From assembly GCF_000283515.1 (NCBI RefSeq), contig NC_015976.1, positions 1,674,001 through 1,738,000 on the forward strand: a stretch of 64,000 nucleotides of DNA, written 5' to 3'. The notes under the pieces are model-generated. The model made no database searches. It was not told where the DNA came from and worked only from the letters and a program-made list of their open reading frames with translations. The stretch is from Sphingobium sp. SYK-6. GTDB lineage: Bacteria > Pseudomonadota > Alphaproteobacteria > Sphingomonadales > Sphingomonadaceae. Every line of letters begins with the position of its first letter. Position 1 is the first letter of the stretch. Below are positions 19,641 through 36,587 of this stretch, in pieces. The translations under genes and the position numbers were made by a program.

Positions 19641-22325
19641 TTGAGCGAAATTAGACGAATGTCGGCACAGGGTCGCCTCGCGCCATTGCTTCTGTGCGGC
19701 ACGATGCTCGCCGGGCTGGGGCAAGTGCCTGCGCATGCGCAGGAGACGCCTGCTCCCGCGCCATCCCTGCCGGCGGCCAGCGCCGTCAGCCCCACCGGCA
19801 CGGTGCGTTCGATCACGGTAGAGGGCGCGCAGCGGCTGGAGCCGGACACCGTGCTTTCCTACACGCGCCTGCGTGTCGGCGCTTCCTATACCCGCGCCAC
19901 GCTCGATGAGGCGTTGCGCGAGCTTTATGCGAGCGAGTTGTTCTCCGATGTTCAGATCCGCGACAATGAGGGCGCGCTGACCATCCAGATCACGGAAAAT
20001 CCGGTGATCAATCGTATCGTCCTCGAAGGTAATCGCCGCCTCAAGGACGACAAGATCCTGCCAGAGATCAAGATGGCGCCCCGGCAGATCTACACGCGCT
20101 CCAAGGTGCGTGCCGATGTCGCGAGGATCATCGAGCTGTACAGGCGGCAGGGGCGCTTCGCGGCTGTCGTCGATCCCAAGCTCGTCAAGCTCGACCAGAA
20201 TCGCGTCGATATCGTCTATGAGATCTCGGAAGGGCCCAAGTCCAAGGTCCGCCAGATCAATATCATCGGCAACAACGTGTTTTCCGACGGCCGGCTACGC
20301 GGAGAGATGGCGACGAAGCAGTCCCGCTGGTTCCGTCTTTTCTCCTCGGGCACCACTTACGACCCGGATCGACTGGCCTACGACCAGCAGAAGCTGCGCC
20401 AGTTCTATCTCACCGAGGGTTACGCTGAATTTCGTGTGATCTCGGCCGTCGCCGAGCTGACCTCCAACAAGCAGGACTTCATCATCACTTATGTGGTGGA
20501 GGAGGGCGATCGCTACAAGTTCGGCGATGTCACGGTTCGCAGCGACATTCGCGACCTCTCATCCGACGGTCTGACCCGTTCGCTGCGGATGAAGAAGGGG
20601 GACTGGTACAATGCCAAGGCCGTCGAGGACACGGTCGAGCAGCTGAACCAGACAGCCGGCCTGTTCGGCTACGCTTTCGCGGACGTCCAGCCCGAGTTCG
20701 AGCGGAGCAAGGACGATCGCACGATGTCGATCACCTTCCGCATCGCCAATGCGCCCCGCGTCTATGTCGAGCGGATCGACATCAACGGCAATACGCTGAC
20801 GCAGGACAAGGTTGTTCGGCGTGAGTTCCGCCTGCACGAAGGCGACGCCTTCAACACCTTCATGGTGCGCCGCTCGCAGGACCGCATCAATTCGCTCGGC
20901 TTTTTCCAGGAAAGGCTGGAAATCGAGCAGAAGCCCGGATCGGCGCCGGATCGGATCGTCCTCGAAACCAATGTCGAGGAGAAGGCGACCGGCGAGCTTC
21001 AGCTTTCTGCGGGTTTCTCCAGTCTGGAGCGTTTCATTCTTGCAGCGTCCGTCACCCAGCGCAATTTCCGCGGCATGGGTCAGGAACTGAGGACATCGGT
21101 CAATTACTCGACTTACTCGAAGTCGGTGAACGTCGGTTTCACCGAGCCTTATTTCCTGGACAAGAACATCGCTGTCGGCGCGGATATTTTCCGTCAGGAT
21201 GTCAACAGCTTCAATTACATCTCCGGCAACGACCGCAACACCATCTACAGTCAGGTACGCACCGGCTTCCAGCTGCGGGCGGGTATCCCGGTTACCGAAT
21301 ATCTGTCGATGGCCCTGCGCTACGGCCTGTCGTTCGACAATGTGACGCTGGATCAATCGACCTATTACAGCGACCGTATCACGCCAGGCCAGTTCCAGTG
21401 CGAGCCGCTGCTGGCAGGGCAATATCTCTGCGACGCGATCGGCAGGCGGACGACATCCACCATTGGCTACTCGCTCATCTATGACACGCGCGATAACCGC
21501 ATTCGTCCGACCCGTGGTCACAGCCTGACATTCAGCCAGGATTTCGCGGGTGTCGGGGGAAGCGTCCAATATCTCCGCAATCGCATTTCTGCCGACAAAT
21601 ACTGGCCACTGGGCGGGGGGTTCATCTTCTCCCTTCGCGGCGAGGGCGGATATATCAAGTCGTTCGAGAAGTCCCGGAGCGCCAGTAGCGATCCGATCCG
21701 CCTCGTCGACCGCTTTTTCCTGGGCGAACCACAGATGCGTGGCTTCGATATCCGGGGCGTCGGCCCGCGGATCATTCGCAAGCCCTATATCTATGACGAG
21801 CAGGGCAACCCGACGGGCGTCAACGAGAGCCGGGACACTTGGTCGGACGACGCGCTGGGCGGCCGGGCTTATTATCTCGCCCATGCCGAAATCGAAATTC
21901 CGCTGGGCGCTGGCGCGCGCGACATGGGCCTGCGTCCCTCGATCTTCGTCGATGCGGGTGCCGTATTCGGCGTGCGCCGGCCGACCTACGAGAATGGCGG
22001 CCTGCTCGACCTGCCGCAGCTTGTCACTTTGCCCATCTATGATGCAAATGGCTTGCGCCAGTGCCAGAACACGACGGACGGCACCCTGGCGTCGATACCC
22101 AATGGCGCAAGCTGCCCGACCGGTACGACGCTTTACGGCCCGCAAGTGGGTGGTTTCCGCGAGTTCTATCTGGGCGATACGCCCAAGCCGCGCGTGTCGG
22201 TCGGCTTCGGCGTCAACTGGAATTCGCCCTTCGGTCCGTTCCGAATTGATATCGCCAAGGCGCTCATTACGGCAGAAGGCGACGACACCAAGCTTGTAAC
22301 TTTCAATATAGGGACTCAATTCTGA
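19641..22325 (+). CDS. bamA: Outer membrane protein assembly factor BamA
   Basis: 894 aa. A signal peptide ends near VPAHAQE, followed by five POTRA domains (about residues 50-400), with recognisable ITVEGAQRLEPDTVLSY, IVLEGNRRLKDDKIL and VERIDINGNTLTQDKVVRREF. The 16-strand barrel follows, containing the loop-6 VRGF equivalent MRGFDIRGVGPR and ending in FNIGTQF. It folds and inserts outer-membrane proteins. The TTG at 19641 has GAGGAAG six bases upstream, so it is favoured over ATG 19659. Its stop overlaps the skp ATG. Confidence 0.97.
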   Translation: MSEIRRMSAQGRLAPLLLCGTMLAGLGQVPAHAQETPAPAPSLPAASAVSPTGTVRSITVEGAQRLEPDTVLSYTRLRVGASYTRATLDEALRELYASELFSDVQIRDNEGALTIQITENPVINRIVLEGNRRLKDDKILPEIKMAPRQIYTRSKVRADVARIIELYRRQGRFAAVVDPKLVKLDQNRVDIVYEISEGPKSKVRQINIIGNNVFSDGRLRGEMATKQSRWFRLFSSGTTYDPDRLAYDQQKLRQFYLTEGYAEFRVISAVAELTSNKQDFIITYVVEEGDRYKFGDVTVRSDIRDLSSDGLTRSLRMKKGDWYNAKAVEDTVEQLNQTAGLFGYAFADVQPEFERSKDDRTMSITFRIANAPRVYVERIDINGNTLTQDKVVRREFRLHEGDAFNTFMVRRSQDRINSLGFFQERLEIEQKPGSAPDRIVLETNVEEKATGELQLSAGFSSLERFILAASVTQRNFRGMGQELRTSVNYSTYSKSVNVGFTEPYFLDKNIAVGADIFRQDVNSFNYISGNDRNTIYSQVRTGFQLRAGIPVTEYLSMALRYGLSFDNVTLDQSTYYSDRITPGQFQCEPLLAGQYLCDAIGRRTTSTIGYSLIYDTRDNRIRPTRGHSLTFSQDFAGVGGSVQYLRNRISADKYWPLGGGFIFSLRGEGGYIKSFEKSRSASSDPIRLVDRFFLGEPQMRGFDIRGVGPRIIRKPYIYDEQGNPTGVNESRDTWSDDALGGRAYYLAHAEIEIPLGAGARDMGLRPSIFVDAGAVFGVRRPTYENGGLLDLPQLVTLPIYDANGLRQCQNTTDGTLASIPNGASCPTGTTLYGPQVGGFREFYLGDTPKPRVSVGFGVNWNSPFGPFRIDIAKALITAEGDDTKLVTFNIGTQF

Positions 22326-23017
22326 TGCGTAATTCCATTCTTCCGGGGCTCGCGACGGCGTCGGCCGCCGTCCTGCTTTCCGCCGCGCCTGCAGCCGCAC
22401 AGGTCAAGCAGGCCATCGCTGTGGTCAATGTCGAGCAGGCAATCGGGCAGTCGTCCGCGGCCCAGACGGCCGGTCAGCAGCTGCAGGTGACCTACAAGAC
22501 CAACATCGACCAGCTCAATACGCGCCAGGCAGCGCTTCAGGCCGAACTGAAGCAGCGGCAGGACGCTTTCCAGGCTGCAGCGACGGCAGCGGGCCAGAAC
22601 CCCACGCCGGCCCAGCGGACCCAGCTCCAGACCCAGTATGAAGAGCTCCAGCAGCGCGCCCAGGCAGCGCAGGCCGAACTCACGCAGATCGGCCAGCCGA
22701 TCCAGCTCGCGCGCGAATATGCTCTCGAGCAGATCGGGGCGAAGCTTGACCAGGCGATGCGGTCGGTCATGACCAAGAACAAGATCGACCTGCTGCTCAA
22801 GGCCGGTGCCGCCGAGGCCTTCGTGCCGGGCGCTGATGTCACCAATCTTCTGGTTCAGGAACTCAATGCACTGGTGCCGTCCGTCGGCATCGTGCCGCCG
22901 CAGGGCTGGCGGCCCGGCGGCCAGCAGGCCCAGCAGCCCGCAGCGCCCGGTACGGCTGTCGCACCCACCCCGGCGGCGCCCGCCACCGGCAACAATCGCC
23001 AGCCTGAAGGGCGCTGA
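22325..23017 (+). CDS. OmpH/Skp family periplasmic chaperone
   Basis: 230 aa. A signal peptide (to about residue 25, APAAAQ) is followed by the start of the OmpH fold (IAVVNVEQAIGQSSAAQTA). A long Gln/Ala-rich coiled coil (about residues 45-135) forms the Skp tentacles. After DLLLKAGAAEAFVPGADVT and the helix VQELNALVPS comes a Pro/Ala/Gln-rich C-terminal tail of about 45 residues that most Skp proteins lack. It hands unfolded outer-membrane proteins to the Bam complex, matching its position immediately after bamA with a one-base overlap. Confidence 0.93.
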   Translation: MRNSILPGLATASAAVLLSAAPAAAQVKQAIAVVNVEQAIGQSSAAQTAGQQLQVTYKTNIDQLNTRQAALQAELKQRQDAFQAAATAAGQNPTPAQRTQLQTQYEELQQRAQAAQAELTQIGQPIQLAREYALEQIGAKLDQAMRSVMTKNKIDLLLKAGAAEAFVPGADVTNLLVQELNALVPSVGIVPPQGWRPGGQQAQQPAAPGTAVAPTPAAPATGNNRQPEGR

Positions 23018-23023
23018 TCGACC

Positions 23024-23503
23024 ATGGCGGCCGACGGGGAGAGCGAGGACGAGATGAGCGGTCTGGATATCCGCCGGATCATGGCGGCGCTACCGCATCG
23101 TTATCCACTTCTGCTCGTCGACCGCGTGGTATCCATGGTTCCCCGCACCTCGATCCACGCGGTGAAGGCCGTGTCGATGAACGAGCAGTTCTTCCAGGGA
23201 CATTTCCCTGGTCGCCCGATCATGCCGGGCGTGCTCATCGTCGAAGCCATCGCGCAGACGGCGGGCATTCTGGCGGTTGAATCGCTGGGGCTCGCCGGCA
23301 GCGGCAAGCTGGTCTACTTCATGGCGATCGAGGGCGCCAAGTTCCGTGCGCCTGTGGAGCCGGGCCATCTGCTCGACCTGCATGTCGAGTTCACCCAGCT
23401 GCGCGGCGCGGTCTGCAAGTTCACCGGCAAGGCAAGCATCGCCGGCAAGCTGTGCGCGGAAGCGCATTGCGTGGCGATGATCGCGGATCCGCCGAAGGAC
23501 TGA
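23024..23503 (+). CDS. fabZ: 3-hydroxyacyl-[acyl-carrier-protein] dehydratase FabZ
   Basis: 159 aa hotdog-fold enzyme dehydrating 3-hydroxyacyl-ACP in fatty-acid synthesis. [21 protein letters not shown] is the family N-terminus; the catalytic His is in [12 protein letters not shown] and the catalytic Glu in [13 protein letters not shown] 23024 lies 6 bp after skp; ATG 23054 (MSGLDIRR), with a GAGCGAGGA leader, is an equally good start. In most Gram-negatives lpxD sits between skp and fabZ and lpxA/lpxB follow; here they are absent. Confidence 0.96.
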   Translation: MAADGESEDEMSGLDIRRIMAALPHRYPLLLVDRVVSMVPRTSIHAVKAVSMNEQFFQGHFPGRPIMPGVLIVEAIAQTAGILAVESLGLAGSGKLVYFMAIEGAKFRAPVEPGHLLDLHVEFTQLRGAVCKFTGKASIAGKLCAEAHCVAMIADPPKD

Positions 23504-23579
23504 CGCGCTTAACAACAAGCGCGCAAGCCCTTGCCAGCGTGGCCTGTTCCCGCTATGGGCCGCGCTTCCATATGCCCCA

Positions 23580-23598
23580 GACCGGTCGGAAACCGGTC
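23580..23598 (+). promoter_or_regulatory. Hairpin in the rpmE leader
   Basis: GACCGGT (23580-23586) pairs with ACCGGTC (23592-23598) around a CGGAA loop, ending 18 nt before the rpmE start codon. L31 genes in several phyla are autoregulated through their leaders, so a translational operator is conceivable, but no specific match to a described L31 leader is claimed. Confidence 0.35.
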
Positions 23599-23616
23599 AT
23601 TTTTGGAGCCCGACGC

Positions 23617-23844
23617 ATGAAAAAAGACACGCACCCCGACTATCACTATATCACCGTGCAGATGACCGATGGCACGAGTTTCCAGACCCGCTCGACCTGG
23701 GGCAAGGAAGGCGACACGATGACGCTGGACATCGATCCCACTTCGCACCCGGCATGGACAGGCGGCCAGCGCCAGCTCGATCAGGGCGGTCAGGTTGCTC
23801 GCTTCAACAAGCGCTTTGGCGGCCTCACGCTCAAGAAGGGCTGA
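23617..23844 (+). CDS. rpmE: 50S ribosomal protein L31
   Basis: 75 aa. [28 protein letters not shown] and the [12 protein letters not shown] motif followed by [11 protein letters not shown] identify L31. The CxxC zinc motif of the C+ type is absent, so this is the zinc-free (C-) form. ATG 23617 is preferred because it is the conserved family start; the longer frame from 23452 overlaps fabZ. A strong terminator follows. Confidence 0.96.
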   Translation: MKKDTHPDYHYITVQMTDGTSFQTRSTWGKEGDTMTLDIDPTSHPAWTGGQRQLDQGGQVARFNKRFGGLTLKKG

Positions 23845-23900
23845 GCCTTTCCGCATCCGCGGCATGAGAGCAGGGATTGGGTGTCACCATTTCCCAAAGA

Positions 23901-23938
23901 CGGAAAAGGGCCTCGCATTTGCGAGGCCCTTTCCTTTT
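23901..23938 (+). terminator. Intrinsic terminator after rpmE
   Basis: AAAGGGCCTCGC (23905-23916), loop ATTT, GCGAGGCCCTTT (23921-23932), then CCTTTT. The 12-bp stem is perfect. It closes the rpmE transcript and, in the other direction, could also end the PEP-CTERM gene, whose stop lies 22 bp beyond it. Confidence 0.85.
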
Positions 23939-23960
23939 GTGTCGCTCGGATGGCCTTGGT

Positions 23961-24611
23961 TCAGGCAAACATGATCTTCCTCTTGCGACGGCGCATGGTG
24001 GCGCCCGCCAGCGCGAAGCCGCCGATCATCATGGCCCATGTGGCCGGCTCCGGAACGACCCCGGTGAAATCCGGCTTACCGAGGAAGAGGTTCGGTCCCC
24101 AGTAACCGTCGGTGGTGTCGTTCTGAACGAAGTTCAGGAAATCGGGCGTCGAACCCTCAAGCCAGCGATTGTCGTTATACTGGATGCTTGAGTCGGTGTA
24201 GAAACCGATGTTGTTCCAGGTATAGTTGTTTCCCAGGCTCACCCCGGAGATAAGATACTCACCCGGCAGCAGTGTCAGCTCGGGGATCGTCACATAACGG
24301 AAGTGACCGACGATCGGATAGGCATTGGTGACGACGGCGGACGCGAGCAGCGTCCCGGTGCTGAGACAGCCGGCGGTGTCGCAGCTATAGAGCGCGACCT
24401 GATTGTCCTCGACCTGGCCGTTGAATGGGTCGGCATAATAGCCCAGCCCGCTGACCGTCACAGTCTCCAGGACCGTGAAGCTGTTCGCGAATATCCAGTC
24501 GCCGTTGTTGAAGGAATTGGTCGCGGTTTCGAATTCCCAGGCCGGTCCGGCATGGGCTGCTCCCGATATCAGCGTGGTGGCCGCCAGAGCAGCCCAGATC
24601 GTGCTTTTCAT
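23961..24611 (-). CDS. PEP-CTERM sorting domain protein
   Basis: 216 aa. A signal peptide (about residues 1-21, ending GAAHAG) precedes a beta-rich region with repeated Tyr/Asn/Asp and one Cys pair (YSCDTAGCLS). The C-terminus is a canonical PEP-CTERM sorting signal: VPEPATWAMMIGGFALAG then the basic RRRKRK. Such proteins are processed by exosortase during export and are usually linked to extracellular polysaccharide. No exosortase gene is in the window, although a polysaccharide cluster lies at 59-64 kb. The start at 24611 has GGGAGAG upstream on the minus strand. The role of the mature domain is unknown. Confidence 0.85.
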   Translation of the reverse strand: MKSTIWAALAATTLISGAAHAGPAWEFETATNSFNNGDWIFANSFTVLETVTVSGLGYYADPFNGQVEDNQVALYSCDTAGCLSTGTLLASAVVTNAYPIVGHFRYVTIPELTLLPGEYLISGVSLGNNYTWNNIGFYTDSSIQYNDNRWLEGSTPDFLNFVQNDTTDGYWGPNLFLGKPDFTGVVPEPATWAMMIGGFALAGATMRRRKRKIMFA

Positions 24612-24854
24612 TATCCACTCTCCCACATCTATGGCGCCTTGCACCATGCAGGGCGCCTACAGGCGATCGAGGTTCGATCGTCTGAATGCGCGGCCCGGTT
24701 TCGCGGACGTTGTCGAGTTGTCGGTCTTCCCCACCACAAGACTCGGCCGTCTTGTTAACCGTGTTAATTATCCTGTGCCGGGTGAACTTGCAAATATGAT
24801 GGGAGCGCGCCCTGGCGGGTCACGAGGAGCTTTCCAAGAGCCCGGCGCGCGCAC
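24612..24854. other. Upstream region of the PEP-CTERM gene
   Basis: With the rpoC terminator this makes a gap of about 300 bp. It is comparatively AT-rich around 24752-24772 (gttaaccgtgttaattatcc), a likely promoter or operator zone for the minus-strand PEP-CTERM gene. No small gene or RNA is evident. Confidence 0.3.
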
Positions 24855-24893
24855 GAAAAAGCGCCCGAACGGCGGTTGCCGTCCGGGCGCTTT
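24855..24893 (-). terminator. Intrinsic terminator of the rpoBC operon
   Basis: On the minus strand a stem AAAGCGCCCGGAC/GTTCGGGCGCTTT, with one mismatch and a 10-nt loop, is followed by TTTTTC. It lies about 25 bp beyond the rpoC stop. Confidence 0.85.
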
Positions 24894-24917
24894 CTATACG
24901 GTTGGCTGAGAAGATGT

Positions 24918-29174
<4,257 letters not shown>

Positions 29175-29255
29175 ATCTCAATTCCCTCTTGAGGGCTGAA
29201 TTTCGGTCAAGGGTGAAAAGAGGGCACCGGCTTCGGCAGACAGTGCCCGCTTCCC

Positions 29256-33431
<4,176 letters not shown>

Positions 33432-33701
33432 GCCTGTCCTGCCTGAATTGGTCCCAAAAAACTTCGCATCACAGCGAACTTCAGCCGCGCGGGTGCTCGA
33501 TCGCCCGGGAGGGGTGCTCAGCCACGCAAAAAAGTGCGGGCCGGGGCTGTCCGATCCGCACTGCAGCGTCTGGAGGACCTGTCACTCGCCCCATACTTGT
33601 TGCTTGCCGTACGCAAATCGGCATGCTGGCCCGGGCGAGGGCAGGCGACTCATCCGGTTCGGCCAGCGATCTGGCGAACCCGATGAATCGTTCAGAGGGC
33701 C
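33432..33701 (-). other. Long untranslated leader of rpoB
   Basis: About 270 nt lie between the proposed promoter and the rpoB start. There is no supported coding frame. A short purine/pyrimidine run (CACTTTTTTGCGTG on the minus strand near 33530) and a GC-rich stretch are visible but no clear terminator or known leader RNA. Confidence 0.35.
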
Positions 33702-33729
33702 GATATAATCCTATTCGGCGCGAGTGCAA
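33702..33729 (-). promoter_or_regulatory. Candidate rpoBC promoter
   Basis: On the minus strand TTGCAC (33729-33724), a 16-bp spacer and TATATC (33707-33702) resemble a sigma-70 promoter. It starts right at the edge of the sodC terminator hairpin, as expected for an independent transcription unit. Confidence 0.4.
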
Positions 33730-33755
33730 GAGCCTGCAACGCTTTGCAGGCTCTT
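33728..33755 (-). terminator. Hairpin terminator between sodC and rpoB
   Basis: A perfect 12-bp inverted repeat, AAGAGCCTGCAA/TTGCAGGCTCTT, with a four-base loop lies just after the sodC stop. The U-tract is poor, so termination may be partial. Confidence 0.6.
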
Positions 33756-33762
33756 AAGCTCC

Positions 33763-34320
33763 CTACGAGCCGGCGCCCTGCTTGCGATAAAGGACGCCGC
33801 ACAGAACCCGAGCCCCGCTGTTGCCGGTCGGGTCCGTCTTCATATCATCGGGATCGGCGTGCACGACGAATGAGGCGCCATCGAGATCGAAAAGCGCAGT
33901 GAGCGACGTGTGTGCCGTGAACTTCAGGGAAGCCTCCCCGCGCGCATCGGCGGTCAGCATCGGCAAGTCGCCCTGATGCGGGCCGGCCGGATTCTGGGTT
34001 CCGTGCTGCGCACTGGTGGGGTTGAGATGCGGTCCGGCAGACGTGAAGTCCGGCAGTTTGCATTCGCCGATCGTATGGATGTGCATGCCATGATTGCCGG
34101 GGGTCAGCCCGCCACGCACAGTGATCGACCCTGCGAGCGCTTCCCCTTGCGGGAGCAGGGTGACCTTGCCCATCGGCAGGCCGGTGTTGTCGTAGAGAAT
34201 CGCTTCTGCGTAAGGCACGGGCGGCGGAGGCGCGCCGGGAGGTGCCTTTTGAGCGCAGGCCGCGAGCGCGAGCAGGGCGATTGCCGTTGCGGCGTGAGGA
34301 AGCGAAGAAAGTCGGGCCAT
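33763..34320 (-). CDS. sodC: Cu/Zn superoxide dismutase, lipoprotein type
   Basis: 185 aa. A lipoprotein signal ends in the lipobox LAAC at about residues 19-22, so the enzyme is anchored in the periplasm. Copper and zinc ligands are visible in HGMHIHTIGEC, SAGPHLNP, HQGDLP and the later FVVHADPDD; the C-terminal GARVLCGV supplies the second Cys of the intrasubunit disulfide. It detoxifies periplasmic superoxide. The start at 34320 has GAGAGG upstream. It is placed between a nucleosidase remnant and rpoB with no functional link apparent. Confidence 0.93.
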   Translation of the reverse strand: MARLSSLPHAATAIALLALAACAQKAPPGAPPPPVPYAEAILYDNTGLPMGKVTLLPQGEALAGSITVRGGLTPGNHGMHIHTIGECKLPDFTSAGPHLNPTSAQHGTQNPAGPHQGDLPMLTADARGEASLKFTAHTSLTALFDLDGASFVVHADPDDMKTDPTGNSGARVLCGVLYRKQGAGS

Positions 34321-34401
34321 CTGGACCTCTCTTGTTAAGGCACACAGTTCAGTCAACGGACAAGCCTATAGAGTTGTTCTGGTAGCTCAAGTGTTACCGC
34401 G

Positions 34402-34935
34402 TCAGAGCCGCGCGATGAGCCGCTCCATACCGGCTGCTGCGCGTTGCGATGCAGCCAGGAGGTTGGCATGAAAATCGCCTGCGCTCTCATGGTTGGCGTC
34501 GTCGGTGGTCGCCTTGATGCCCGCCCATGGCAAGCCGAGATTGCCGGCATATTGCGCAACGGCCGCCGTTTCCATGTCCACCACGTCCGCATCGAGCGCG
34601 GCGACCAGGTGCTGGGCATAATGCGCGTCCTCGATGAAGGCGTCGCCGCTCGTGATGCAAGCCTCCGGGAGCCCGGTGCCGGGATCGGGCATGGCGTGAT
34701 AAGGTTCGACATTTGCCGGCCCCATCGGCCACTCACCCGGCGGATAATGGACGAACGCGTCCGCCTTGCGCGCGCCATAGTCGTGCTGGATCGCGCGCGC
34801 GAGGTAGAAGCAGTCGCCCTCGATCTGGCTGAGCTTGCCGGCCGTGCCGACCGTCATCAGCAGGTCGGCACCGTGACGGGTGTGCAGCCGGGCCGCGGCC
34901 TGCCACATAACCGGTGGCGAGGCGGCAGACTGCAA
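34402..34935 (-). pseudogene. 5'-truncated MTA/SAH nucleosidase-like gene
   Basis: The frame aligns to the last two thirds of 5'-methylthioadenosine/S-adenosylhomocysteine nucleosidase: ADLLMTVGTAGKL matches the VIINTGSAGGL strand, ITSGDAFI, the VDMETAAVAQ that contains the ribose-binding Met-Glu, and KATTDDANHES with the catalytic Asp. About 60 N-terminal residues, including the equivalent of E. coli Glu12, are missing. The only starts are a TTG at 34935 or a Met inside the domain; the frame is closed by TAG at 34969-34971 and no N-terminal piece is found upstream in other frames. It abuts the transporter/oxidoreductase module, so truncation by insertion or rearrangement is likely. Confidence 0.65.
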
Positions 34936-35051
34936 AGCATATGAGGCCCGGTCGTCCCGCCGGATGCTCTACTTGGACAAAGGCTATAAGATGCCAACGC
35001 GATCGGTGCCGACCTCGCCAAACGGCAGATCGAACCCGTCATTCCGGGCGC

Positions 35052-36422
35052 TCAAGCCGCCGGGGCGACGCGGCCTTCGACTGGGGGCTGGCGTTCGGGC
35101 CTGCGGATCAGCACCGAGATGGCGATGATCGCGAGGAACAGGATGAACGGACAGATCGCCGCGATGGCATAGGTCCGCACGGCGGGAATGCCGCTGGCGA
35201 GGATCGCGCCGCCGATCAGCGGGCCGACGATGCCGCCGATCTTGCCGATCGCCGAGGCCCAGCCGCCCGCGCTCGCGCGGATGGCGCTGGGATAATAGAG
35301 CGCCAGCTGGCTGATGATCGCGGCATGGCAGCCGCCCACCAGCATGCCCTGCACCACGATGGTCGGCAGCAGCATCGCGCGGGGGATCCATTCCATGCCG
35401 ACGGCGACTGCCATGGGCACGATGAGCAGCGTGCAGGTGGCGGCAAACTTGAGACCATAGCGGGCTGACAGGCGCATGATCACCACGCCGGAAATGGCGC
35501 CCAGCAGCGCACCGATCGCCGAGACATTGGCGGCCGTCTCGCGCGCCACGTCCATCCGCTCCAGCACCAGCGGGCCAAAAGCGGACTTGAAGAAGATGCC
35601 GAGCGCGCTGGCGCCATAGCCGATCCAGATGATCGGCGTGAGCAGCCGCAGATTGCCCACGAACAGATCGCTGAAGCGGAAATTGCGATCCTGCTTCTTC
35701 TCGTCGCCGAGCACGAAGCGGTCGCCGGGCTGCACATCCATGGCAGGGTCCAGCCGCTTGAGCGTGGCGCTCACCAGCTCGGGCTTGATGCCCTTGCTCA
35801 CCAGGAAGCGCGGCGACTCGGGCAGGAAGATGGCGATCGCGATGGCGCAGACCACCGAACCGATGCCGCCGGCGAAATAGACGCCTTCCCAGCCATAAAG
35901 CGGGCCGAGCCAGTTGGTGAGCGGGGCCGCGGTCGCACTGCCGATGCTGAAGCCCATCATGATGAAGGCCACCACTGTCGCCCGCATCTTGGGCGGGACG
36001 AACTCGACATTGAGCGCCCAGGCCAGCGGCAGCGCGCCGCCGATCGCCAGCCCATCCAGAAAGCGCAGCGTGAGCAGCGCGGGATAATTTGTCGCGAAGC
36101 CGGTGAGGAACGTGAGGATGCCGAAGGCAAGCGTGCACATGATGATGGTGGGGCGGCGGCCGATCCGGTCACCGACATATGTGAAGATGAGGCCGCCCAC
36201 CACCATGCCGAGCGTGCCGGCCGAGAAGGCATTGCCGATCTGCACGTCCGACAGGAGCAGCTCTTCCTGCATATAGGGCGCGGTGAACGACATCATCATC
36301 ATGTCGAGCCCGTCGAACAGGGTCACGAGCCAGGAGAGGCAAATCAGCAGATAATTGAATGGTGTGAGCTTGCGACCGTCCAGCAATGTCGCCAGATCAA
36401 TCGTGCGAGCCGGTCTTGTCAT
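35052..36422 (-). CDS. MFS transporter, aromatic acid:H+ symporter type
   Basis: 456 aa with 12 predicted membrane segments. The MFS signature between helices 2 and 3 is GDRIGRRPTI, and helix 1 carries the DGLDMMMM acidic motif typical of the AAHS group (PcaK, BenK, MhpT), where Asp residues couple protons to aromatic-acid uptake. A central loop of about 60 residues separates the halves. ATG 36422 is chosen because the extra 23 residues upstream are not conserved-looking and a GA-rich leader precedes it. It is divergent from the FAD oxidoreductase; the shared 165-bp region contains an operator-like palindrome. It probably imports the substrate of the adjacent enzymes. Confidence 0.88.
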   Translation of the reverse strand: MTRPARTIDLATLLDGRKLTPFNYLLICLSWLVTLFDGLDMMMMSFTAPYMQEELLLSDVQIGNAFSAGTLGMVVGGLIFTYVGDRIGRRPTIIMCTLAFGILTFLTGFATNYPALLTLRFLDGLAIGGALPLAWALNVEFVPPKMRATVVAFIMMGFSIGSATAAPLTNWLGPLYGWEGVYFAGGIGSVVCAIAIAIFLPESPRFLVSKGIKPELVSATLKRLDPAMDVQPGDRFVLGDEKKQDRNFRFSDLFVGNLRLLTPIIWIGYGASALGIFFKSAFGPLVLERMDVARETAANVSAIGALLGAISGVVIMRLSARYGLKFAATCTLLIVPMAVAVGMEWIPRAMLLPTIVVQGMLVGGCHAAIISQLALYYPSAIRASAGGWASAIGKIGGIVGPLIGGAILASGIPAVRTYAIAAICPFILFLAIIAISVLIRRPERQPPVEGRVAPAA

Positions 36423-36509
36423 GGCTCTCTGGTCTCCCTCTCCGCGCATGGCAGCCTGCGCATCGAAAACGATAACAGGCGGCTCGTGCATTTGGCTACA
36501 GAAATAGCT

Positions 36510-36536
36510 AAGCTTGCTCTAATGATTAGCAAGCTT
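36510..36536. promoter_or_regulatory. Operator-like perfect inverted repeat in a divergent promoter
   Basis: AAGCTTGCT (36510-36518), a 9-bp spacer and AGCAAGCTT (36528-36536) form a perfect 9-bp dyad in an AT-rich island between the MFS and FAD oxidoreductase genes. The 18-bp centre spacing (nearly two helical turns) suits a dimeric repressor. No regulator gene is adjacent. Confidence 0.55.
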
Positions 36537-36587
36537 TCTAATAGGGCTGCAGGCGCGAGTCGAGTCGCGTGATCGGAGGGGAAACGA

